DNA from: a bacterium
GTDB lineage: Bacteria; UBP6; UBA1177
Direction of reading: 5' to 3'
NCBI GenBank assembly: GCA_016290135.1
Contig: JAEESW010000003.1
Span: 82,058-146,057 of the forward strand
DNA: 64,000 nt
The notes under the pieces are model-generated. The model had not been told where the DNA came from and searched no databases. It was given only the letters and a program-made list of their open reading frames with translations. Positions within the stretch are counted from its first letter, which is position 1. Each line of letters opens with the position of its first letter. This document shows positions 50,638 through 57,096 of this stretch, in pieces. The translations under genes and the position numbers were made by a program.

Positions 50638-51156
50638 CTATGAGTTTTCCTGGATCTCTTTCAGCGATTCCTTGAGGATCGGCATTGCAGAAGCGATCGT
50701 TCGTTCGATCTTTTCAATATCGCTGTCGTTTTTTATCGTGAATGATATCTTGAAGCTGTTTCCTTCCGCAAAATCGGGGAAAGCTATCTCACCGCCGGTT
50801 GCTGCACAGAACCTGTTTTTGAGTTTCGTGAAATTGGCCTGCTTTCTGCTCCAGAACGGGTATCGAAGGTTGTAAAGCCGCATCATGAGCTCTTCACCCT
50901 TCGTCTTTTCCGAAAGCGAGCCGTCGTCGAGTATGGCTGAAATTCCGGCCGATTCAAAAATTTCGCCGAAAGGTCTTCCTTCACGCAGCCCGATCTCGCG
51001 GGTGTAGCGGATAAAATTTTTGAACGAGTTCGCGTTGAGGTCCGCCTTTTCAAGGATGGAAAGCGAAAATTCGAGAAGTTCAGGTTCTTTCTGCATCGAA
51101 GCGGCGATCTTCGGGTTTATGCCGCGTTTTTCCAAGATCGAAATATCCATGATCAC
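50638..51156 (-). CDS. Unknown cytoplasmic protein
   Basis: A 172-residue protein without signal peptide. The N-terminal half (ILEKRGINPKIAASMQKEPELLEF) is helical. The C-terminal half has YPFWSRKQANFTKLKNRF, then PDFAEGNSFKISFTIKN, which loosely resembles a tail found on ParB-related proteins; I do not rely on this. The start is GTG 51156, overlapping the stop of the TPR gene (GTGA), or ATG 51150. It lies between the TPR membrane protein and cobO with a 9-bp gap to cobO. Function unknown. Confidence 0.7.
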   Translation of the reverse strand: MIMDISILEKRGINPKIAASMQKEPELLEFSLSILEKADLNANSFKNFIRYTREIGLREGRPFGEIFESAGISAILDDGSLSEKTKGEELMMRLYNLRYPFWSRKQANFTKLKNRFCAATGGEIAFPDFAEGNSFKISFTIKNDSDIEKIERTIASAMPILKESLKEIQENS

Positions 51157-51887
51157 CGTGTGAAATTCCTGACGCCCATGCTCTTCTGCTGATTCTTTAT
51201 CATTTTGTTCTGAAGTTTGGTCAGCCCCTTCCTGTCAAGCATAAGCTGGTACCACTGCTCGCCGTATTTTTCCATTTTGAACTCTTTGTTGTTCTGGAAT
51301 GCGAGAAGATGTTCCTTGATCTTCGGGTTGTCCGGCATGATCTTTGCCGCTTTCATCAGTGTGGCGAGAGCCTTGTCGCGGTCGTCGAGCTCTTCTTCAT
51401 AAATATATGCGATCGCGGAATAGACAAACGGATCCTTTTTATTGAAGCGGATGAGCAGATCGATGTTCTTGTCGATGTTTTCAGTTTTTTTGTTCCTGAT
51501 GCAGCCGATTATGTACATCAGATATCCCATCATTATGCGCGGATTCGAATTCTTGAGATATTTGTAGGCCTCACCGAATTTTTTCTGCGAGTATAAGATT
51601 ATTCCGATCTGAGTGTCGATCTGCGCCTGGACCAGAAAAGCGTATCGGCTGTAGCGGTAACCTTCTTTCAAAGCCTCTATCGCGCGGTCGAAATGCTGTT
51701 TCTGTATCTCAAAATTCGCAGCCATGAAGACTGACTGCAGTTTTTTAGAGAAAAATCTCTGAAAAAATATGAAAGCTGCAAAAAAAGCGAAGATGCCGAG
51801 AAAAATGCCGAGCCCGATATTTACCAAAAAACCGATAATAAGCCCGACAGCGGCGCCGATACCTAAAGAAATAAGTAGACTGTACAT
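51153..51887 (-). CDS. Membrane-anchored TPR-like protein
   Basis: A 244-residue protein with two N-terminal membrane helices (residues about 4-20 and 24-45, glycine- and phenylalanine-rich) and a cytoplasmic-type helical repeat region (about 55-205) of TPR character: FDRAIEALKEGYRYSRYAFLVQAQIDTQIG, KKFGEAYKYLKNSN, SAIAYIYEEELDDRDKALATLMKAAKIMPDNPKI (read as three helix pairs). The basic C-terminus KLQNKMIKNQQKSMG may contact RNA or lipid. It heads the operon with the 172-residue unknown and cobO. AAAGGAG precedes the ATG. Likely a scaffold; partner unknown. Confidence 0.8.
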   Translation of the reverse strand: MYSLLISLGIGAAVGLIIGFLVNIGLGIFLGIFAFFAAFIFFQRFFSKKLQSVFMAANFEIQKQHFDRAIEALKEGYRYSRYAFLVQAQIDTQIGIILYSQKKFGEAYKYLKNSNPRIMMGYLMYIIGCIRNKKTENIDKNIDLLIRFNKKDPFVYSAIAYIYEEELDDRDKALATLMKAAKIMPDNPKIKEHLLAFQNNKEFKMEKYGEQWYQLMLDRKGLTKLQNKMIKNQQKSMGVRNFTR

Positions 51888-51967
51888 AAAAAACTCCTTT
51901 AAAAAAACCGCGTCAATCTAACGATATAAGAGTTTATTTCAAGAAAAATCGGACGAATTTTGGGAAA

Positions 51968-51983
51968 ATCTGAAAATTCAGAT
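51968..51983 (-). terminator. Weak hairpin after the 51991 lipoprotein gene
   Basis: The palindrome ATCTGAAAATTCAGAT lies 7 bp past the stop codon and on the minus strand is followed by TTTCCC. It is AT-rich and lacks a good T-run, so it is a weak terminator candidate. Confidence 0.3.
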
Positions 51984-51990
51984 CAGTCGA

Positions 51991-52764
51991 TTAGTAGCAG
52001 TAACCCTGAACACAAGGCATACCGGAGCAGCATTCGCTTACGCCTTCGATGCACTGCTGACCAGCCGGAACACACTGTGCTGCGTTGATGACTGTGCCTG
52101 CCGAGCAACCGCTTGTCGAAGTTTTTACTTTGCATACAAGCTCACCGGTCTTGCACTCGTAGCACTGAGGTTTCGATGCACCTGCGTTGATCGTCGGGCA
52201 GTTGTCTGTCGATGAAGAGCAGATAGCCGGAAGGCATTTCGAATCTTCAGGAGAGTAAACTTCGCCGTTCTGGCAAAGACCGCATGTAGCAGGATTTGCT
52301 TCTTTTGCACATTTAAGACCTGCAAGACCTTTTTCTGCATAGCAGCATCCGGTCGGACAGTTCGAAGCGTCACATGCTTTGCTCGAAGCATAGAGGTTGA
52401 CGCAGCGTGCAAGCTTCGTGTTGCATTTAAGGCCGGGCAGCATCTGGCAGTCGTCATCAGATTTGCAACCTTTTGCGCATTTTCCGCCGGTAACGCAGAT
52501 CATGCAAGCGCCGCAATCAGTATCTGTCGTGCAGGAAAGACCTTCTGTTGCCGCACAACCGTCATCTGTCGGTTCTGTCGGTTCCGTCGGTTCTGTCGGC
52601 TCTGTGGGTTCTGTGGGTTCTGTCGGTTCTGTCGGTTCTACTGTGTCAGTGTCGGTGTCTGTGTCCGTAGCTTCAGTGTCAGGATGGGTAATAGGTTCCG
52701 GATCATCTCCGCATGCAACAAACATAAAAAGAGCTGCAAGCAACAAAAAAAGCATTTTTTTCAT
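51991..52764 (-). CDS. Cys-rich lipoprotein with Glu-Pro-Thr tether
   Basis: A 257-residue lipoprotein. MKKMLFLLLAALFMFVACGD with Cys18, ATG 52764 after GGAGG (an upstream in-frame extension has no ribosome site). A Thr/Asp stretch and about eight Glu-Pro-Thr units form the tether (to about residue 67). The rest has over 30 Cys in dickkopf/EGF-like spacing: CTTDTDCGACMICVTGGKC, CKSDDDCQMLPGLKCN, CPTGCCYAEKGLAGLKC, and a final CIEGVSECCSGMPCVQGYC. Such modules occur on deltaproteobacterial surface proteins. It shares the tether type with the B12-linked lipoprotein, but I see no other link. Function unknown. Confidence 0.83.
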   Translation of the reverse strand: MKKMLFLLLAALFMFVACGDDPEPITHPDTEATDTDTDTDTVEPTEPTEPTEPTEPTEPTEPTEPTDDGCAATEGLSCTTDTDCGACMICVTGGKCAKGCKSDDDCQMLPGLKCNTKLARCVNLYASSKACDASNCPTGCCYAEKGLAGLKCAKEANPATCGLCQNGEVYSPEDSKCLPAICSSSTDNCPTINAGASKPQCYECKTGELVCKVKTSTSGCSAGTVINAAQCVPAGQQCIEGVSECCSGMPCVQGYCY

Positions 52765-52822
52765 CTCAAACCTCCAAAATAAAACTATCAATAAATGCCA
52801 AATAAACTCAAACGCGCAAAAG

Positions 52823-52850
52823 ATCATAGTCCGAAAAAGTTTTTTTTCAA
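52823..52850 (-). promoter_or_regulatory. Promoter of the Cys-rich lipoprotein gene
   Basis: On the minus strand, TTGAAA (52850-52845), 16 bp, TATGAT (52828-52823), about 58 bp before the start codon. Confidence 0.65.
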
Positions 52851-52967
52851 CAAAAAAGTGCAAGAAAAAAATATTATTCTCCGGAGCGGCTCCAAAACTT
52901 GAATTTTTCTCTGATTTAAAGATGATAGCGCGTTATTGTTTTTGTTTGATTTGAACAAGGGGAAATT

Positions 52968-54065
52968 ATGAAAAAAGCAATTTTTGTCATTTTCTTGGAT
53001 CTTTTGTTTGCTGCCGCTCTTTCGGCGGATGCTATGTCTGTAAATGTTTCTGCGGAACCGGAAGGAACGAACTGTGCGGCCGGCGGTGTGAAGATCGATA
53101 TCCTTGACGGAGATACGGTCGTCGACACGCAGTATGTCTGCAACGGAGCAAACGGAAGCTCTCCCGCAGTCTCTGTCTCGGAGGAGGCGTCCGGCGGAAT
53201 GTGCGGAACTGCCGGCGGGATCAAAGTCACAGTCGGAACGGAAACCCGCTATGTCTGCAACGGCGAGCCCGGCAAAGACGCTCTCTCGAGGACTTCGGCT
53301 GAAGATGCGGGCGCTAACTGCGAAAACGGCGGCGTCAAGATCGAAGTCGGTATCGACAGCAACGGCAACGGCACTCTCGAAGACGGAGAAGTCAACGGCG
53401 CGCACACTGTCTACTCCTGCAACGGCGCAGACGGAGAAGCCGGGCATGACGCTCTTGCAAAAGTATCCGACGAACCGAAAGGGAACAATTGCAAAAACGG
53501 CGACGGGATCAAAATAGAAATGGGCATCGACGAAAACGACAACGGAACGCTTGATGCCGGCGAAGTCGCAAGCACTCAATATGTCTGCAACGGCAAAAAC
53601 GGCGCGAGCCAGGGCGCTCAAGGGCCGAAAGGTGACCAGGGTGAACCCGGTACGAACGGAAATGACGGCAAAGACGGCGAGCCGGGAGAAAAAGGCGAGC
53701 AGGGGCCGAAAGGCGACCAGGGCGAACAGGGCGAGACCGGAGCAACAGGCGAAAGCGGCAGCAACGGAGCTACGACTCTTGTGGCTGTCTCCGAAGAACC
53801 TAAGGGCGAAAACTGCGCTTCGGGCGGCAAAAAGATCGAGACCGGACTCGATGTCAACGGTGACGGTGCGCTTGGCGAAGATGAAGTCGATCCTGAAAAT
53901 ATTTATTATGTATGCAACGGAATGGATGCCGAAGAAGCAGGGCTCACATCATCGTCGACAGGCTGCTCGATGACCGAAGCGGACGATGATCACGGATGGA
54001 TCGCTGCTGCGTTTGCGATGATAGCGGTGCTTGCGGCGGCAGTGATAAAGTTTGCCCGTAGGTAG
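52968..54065 (+). CDS. Collagen-like surface protein with DUF7151-type repeats and C-terminal anchor
   Basis: A 365-residue exported protein with a type I signal peptide (cleavage near ALSADA, residue 21). Five repeats of the DUF7151 type follow (NCxxGG...IxxGxDxNxNGxLxxxEV...YVCNG), with EF-like Asp/Asn loops such as DSNGNGTLEDGEV. Between repeats 4 and 5 lies a collagen-like stretch of about 16 Gly-X-Y triplets (GPKGDQGEPG and similar, residues about 222-265). The end has TGCSMTE, an acidic spacer, a membrane helix (AAAFAMIAVLAAAVI) and ARR: the three-part build of MYXO-CTERM-like sorting signals. The SGCS-type motif recurs on three other secreted proteins. Confidence 0.85.
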   Translation: MKKAIFVIFLDLLFAAALSADAMSVNVSAEPEGTNCAAGGVKIDILDGDTVVDTQYVCNGANGSSPAVSVSEEASGGMCGTAGGIKVTVGTETRYVCNGEPGKDALSRTSAEDAGANCENGGVKIEVGIDSNGNGTLEDGEVNGAHTVYSCNGADGEAGHDALAKVSDEPKGNNCKNGDGIKIEMGIDENDNGTLDAGEVASTQYVCNGKNGASQGAQGPKGDQGEPGTNGNDGKDGEPGEKGEQGPKGDQGEQGETGATGESGSNGATTLVAVSEEPKGENCASGGKKIETGLDVNGDGALGEDEVDPENIYYVCNGMDAEEAGLTSSSTGCSMTEADDDHGWIAAAFAMIAVLAAAVIKFARR

Positions 54066-54074
54066 GAGGCGGCT

Positions 54075-55025
54075 ATGAAAAAAATTTCCATGCTGTTTTT
54101 ATTGCTCGTTTCAGCGGAGCTCGCCGCAGTTCAGGCGGTCGAGACGAATTCGCTCCCTTCAGGCAATATCAACTGTCCCGCGGGCGGTATCGAGATCGTG
54201 ATAGGTGACGATACAGGTTCCGACGGACTTGACGAAAGCGAGATCACCTCAAGAGCTTTCCTCTGCAACGGCGAAAGCGGTTGCGACATGATCTCCTCGA
54301 CGGTCCAGTCATACTCTTTGGATCCCGCGAAGTGTCCCAACCATTACGGAGTGGTCGTGACGAGCGGCGTAGACTGCGATTCCGACGGCACTATCGATAC
54401 CGGAAAAAGTACGGAGACCGTGCTTTGCTACGGGACGAAAGGGCCTGACGGCAACGGCGCTGCGGCTGAAGCCGGAAATTCGGCTGACGGAGCTGACGGA
54501 GCTGACGGCAGAGCATCGGAGATCGTTGTTTCCGAAGAACCGAAAGGCGAAAACTGCGCCGAGGGAGGTTCAAAGGTCGAGAGTCGTTTCGATGCCGACG
54601 GCAGCGGGACCTTCGAAGAAACGGAAATAACGGTGAAATATATCTGCAACGGTTCGGCCGGTCCGCAGGGCTCCAAGGGCGAACAGGGAAAACAGGGCAT
54701 CGCCGGGACTGACGGAGTCGACGGAGCTGACGGTGCGCAGGGCGAGCGCGGCGACAAAGGCGAGCAGGGAGAACCCGGAGTCGCCGGAGAAAAAGGTGCG
54801 GCCGGATCAGACGGTTTTGATTCTCTTGTCAGCATCGTTGACGAAGCGGCAGGCAGCAACTGCAGAAACGGCGGCAAAAAATTCATGAGCGGTCTCGACA
54901 AGGACAGGAACGGCGTCCTTGACGAAGGCGAAGTCAAAAGCACTTCATATCTCTGCAACGGCGATGATGCTGTCGAAGCAAGCGAAGCCGCGGCAAATTC
55001 TGGTTGTTCTCTTACGATCCTCTGA
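54075..55025 (+). CDS. Collagen-like surface protein, SGCS-type tail
   Basis: A 316-residue exported protein, paralogous to its upstream neighbour (9 bp apart, AGGAGG before the ATG). Signal peptide of type I (MKKISMLFLLLVSAELAAVQA). It has about four DUF7151-type repeats (GGIEIVIGDDTGSDGLDESEI; GGSKVESRFDADGSGTFEETEI; GGKKFMSGLDKDRNGVLDEGEV, each shown here in part) and two Gly-X-Y regions, the larger at residues about 193-250 with GERGDKGEQGEPG. The C-terminus is NSGCSLTIL with no membrane helix after it. It may form fibrous stalks on the cell surface (inferred). Confidence 0.83.
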   Translation: MKKISMLFLLLVSAELAAVQAVETNSLPSGNINCPAGGIEIVIGDDTGSDGLDESEITSRAFLCNGESGCDMISSTVQSYSLDPAKCPNHYGVVVTSGVDCDSDGTIDTGKSTETVLCYGTKGPDGNGAAAEAGNSADGADGADGRASEIVVSEEPKGENCAEGGSKVESRFDADGSGTFEETEITVKYICNGSAGPQGSKGEQGKQGIAGTDGVDGADGAQGERGDKGEQGEPGVAGEKGAAGSDGFDSLVSIVDEAAGSNCRNGGKKFMSGLDKDRNGVLDEGEVKSTSYLCNGDDAVEASEAAANSGCSLTIL

Positions 55026-55397
55026 TACCAGGATAAAAAAAATGCCCCCGAAGGGGCAGGATCAAAATCATAACAGGGTTGTTCAAAGGAGACCTTTAGA
55101 CAAGAAGCCTCGTCGGCATCTGAAAAAAACGTAGTGTTGGTGTGATTTTATTTTTTTCTCTCAAATGTGTTGACCAGAGACGAACAACCGTGTCGCTTGA
55201 AAATGATCGTATACATATAGGAAAAAGCAAAAATCGTGCCACAAATTTATGGGTGAAAAACTGCTGTTTTTTGTGTAAAAGATGAAAAGTTTGCTCTCTC
55301 TGATGCAAGTAAAATCAATGAGTGTAAACAAAAATTATCAGAATGTAAGCTGTACTTTACTTGAGTAAACTTTTGTTATCTTTGTGTAAATTTGGGT
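55026..55397. other. Gene-free region between collagen-like and PNGase F-like genes
   Basis: About 370 bp of AT-rich sequence. It holds a minus-strand terminator (55035-55058) and a cluster of GTAAA/TTTAC motifs (55275-55401). The 70-codon frame seen here has no ribosome site or recognisable features. No tRNA or other RNA was recognised. Confidence 0.6.
55035..55058 (-). terminator. Intrinsic terminator, minus strand
   Basis: The stem TGCCCC / GGGGCA (55043-55048, 55053-55058) with a CGAA loop is followed on the minus strand by eight T. It would stop transcription coming from the PNGase F-like gene before it enters the collagen-like genes. Confidence 0.75.
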
Positions 55398-55401
55398 TTA
55401 C
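55275..55401. repeat. Cluster of seven GTAAA/TTTAC motifs
   Basis: GTAAA starts at 55275, 55309, 55324, 55365 and 55386; TTTAC starts at 55356 and 55397. Two pairs form inverted repeats: TTTAC-N4-GTAAA (55356-55369) and GTAAA-N6-TTTAC (55386-55401), the second overlapping the stop codon of the PNGase F-like gene. This may be an operator cluster or an mRNA 3' structure. Confidence 0.45.
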
Positions 55402-57047
55402 TTGTAGAGAACAAGGTAGCTTGAAAGGTAGATCTCGGCGCGGTAGCCGCTTTCGTCCGTGACGACCGGTTCGTAGACCTCGCCGTCGAGATATGCCGCG
55501 TAAGAAAAGGTGTTCTCGCCGCTGACGAGGGCTTCCGTGACATCGATTTCTATCAGGCTGACATCTTTTCCGGGGCACCATCCGGCGCGTCCGTAAGGCC
55601 ATGAGCCGTACTGGTTTGGAACGACGCCGTTTTTGACTTCTTCAAAGCAACCGTCAGATGTTCCGGCGTTGTCGAAGTTGATCTCAAAGTCTTTTCCGTT
55701 TACGCTGAATACCGATTCAAACTGGCAGAATTCAGCGCAGTTGGCCTCTTCCGAACTCTGTCCGTGACCTGTGATGTAGGCGTAGACCACTGCTTTTTTG
55801 ATGTCCGCGGCTTCAACGGTCAGCGGCTCGAAGTGCGAGTTGTAGTTCTCGTCAAACTGCTCCCGCTGGTTGAAAAGCGGAACGAGAGTGCTGTGCTGAA
55901 GATCGCTGTCCTTTATGAAGATAAAGTTCAGTGTGTTGACATAGCTGTCACCGTCAACTGTAAACTTGAATTTATACTTGCCGTCTTTCTCGAAGAGCGG
56001 TTTCAGCGGCGTTATGTCTGTGAGCCATTCTCCGCTTCTGCCGTAAGTCGTGATCCAGCGGCCGATCTCGGTCTCGCATTTTTCACCTGTTCCGTCGCAG
56101 AGGAAAAGCCTTTCCAAACGGTCCCATTCGCATTTTTTCGGGTCGCTGCAATTCTGTGTGAGCATGAGGTAAAGCCCGCCGTTTTCGGCCAATCCTTTGA
56201 AATCGACATCGAAGAAAAGATCCCTTGTCCATCCTTCTTCAGCGAAAGGGACGTTCTCCAGACCTTTTAAGACTATAGAGTTTTCGGAGTTTTCTTTAAT
56301 AAAATCGGATATTTCCTTTTCGTGATCATAATATTCCGCCTCTTTGTAGAGGTTGTCGAATTCGGGCGGCAGAGAGCTTGAATTCCAGCTTGAAAACGAG
56401 CCTCCTTTCCTGATCCTGCGGAAACGGTCTATCCCGAAGAAAAATTCCGATCTGTTCGCTTCAAGCCACTGGTTTATCCAGGAATCGGACTCAGATACAG
56501 GCTTGCTCATGATGTGGATCTTTTTGAGAATATCCGCGTTTCCGGTCATATCGTAAGCCTCTTCCACCGAATCTTTTATGATCTGCGCCTTTTCTGCCGC
56601 GACATCGCTTTTGTCTGTGTCGACGATGAAGAAATAGCGGACATTTTCAGGTGATCTGTCGAAAAGATTGTAGAGATGTGTGGTCCAGATCTTTTTGCTT
56701 GTCGAGTTCGTGCCGCGGTAAAACACAAAAAGATAGTTCTCGGCTTTTGAATAGTTTTCCGCGAAATTCCAGTCGCCTGAGTCAAGAGGCAGAGTGAAGT
56801 CGCACGCATAGCTGTCGAAAGAAATGCCGCATTCGGCTGAGAGATCTTCAAAATCGGGATTCGACGGTCTTTCATCAGGAACATCGGCACTCTCTTCATC
56901 CGGAGTGCTGTCTTCGTCGGATGAGTCGGTGTCGGAATAACTGTCCTGATCACCGTTCTCTCCGTTTTCGGTATTTTTGCTTTCTGAACAGGAGATCATG
57001 ATGAACAGAAATGCAAAAATAAGGAGACATGATTCTTTGAACTTCAT
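55398..57047 (-). CDS. PNGase F-like lipoprotein (N-glycan amidase family)
   Basis: A 549-residue lipoprotein (lipobox MISC, Cys20; acidic tether to about residue 65). The middle has a region of about 150 residues with a nucleotide-like beta-alpha order (YFFIVDTDKSDVAAEKAQII). The last 250 residues resemble the two beta-sandwich domains of peptide-N-glycosidase F: YITGHGQSSEEANCAEFCQF, NGVVPNQYGSWPYGRAGWCPG and SLIEIDVTEAL. PNGase F releases N-linked glycans from glycoproteins. The GHG..CAEFC..PNQYG.W..GRAGWCPG pattern is specific, so homology is likely; catalytic identity is not shown. Attack on host or dietary glycoproteins fits the nearby proteases. Confidence 0.82.
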   Translation of the reverse strand: MKFKESCLLIFAFLFIMISCSESKNTENGENGDQDSYSDTDSSDEDSTPDEESADVPDERPSNPDFEDLSAECGISFDSYACDFTLPLDSGDWNFAENYSKAENYLFVFYRGTNSTSKKIWTTHLYNLFDRSPENVRYFFIVDTDKSDVAAEKAQIIKDSVEEAYDMTGNADILKKIHIMSKPVSESDSWINQWLEANRSEFFFGIDRFRRIRKGGSFSSWNSSSLPPEFDNLYKEAEYYDHEKEISDFIKENSENSIVLKGLENVPFAEEGWTRDLFFDVDFKGLAENGGLYLMLTQNCSDPKKCEWDRLERLFLCDGTGEKCETEIGRWITTYGRSGEWLTDITPLKPLFEKDGKYKFKFTVDGDSYVNTLNFIFIKDSDLQHSTLVPLFNQREQFDENYNSHFEPLTVEAADIKKAVVYAYITGHGQSSEEANCAEFCQFESVFSVNGKDFEINFDNAGTSDGCFEEVKNGVVPNQYGSWPYGRAGWCPGKDVSLIEIDVTEALVSGENTFSYAAYLDGEVYEPVVTDESGYRAEIYLSSYLVLYK

Positions 57048-57096
57048 TTTTTACCTCTTGATTTCGTTATGTGATCTGTTGAGAGAAAAATTCAAG

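Noticed and set aside
52765..52863. Upstream extension of the Cys-rich lipoprotein
   Set aside because: It would add 33 residues with a second hydrophobic segment before a perfect lipoprotein signal; GGAGG precedes the internal ATG at 52764.
55096..55308. 70-codon gene in the gap after the collagen-like genes
   Set aside because: No ribosome site, no recognisable composition, AT-rich non-coding look.
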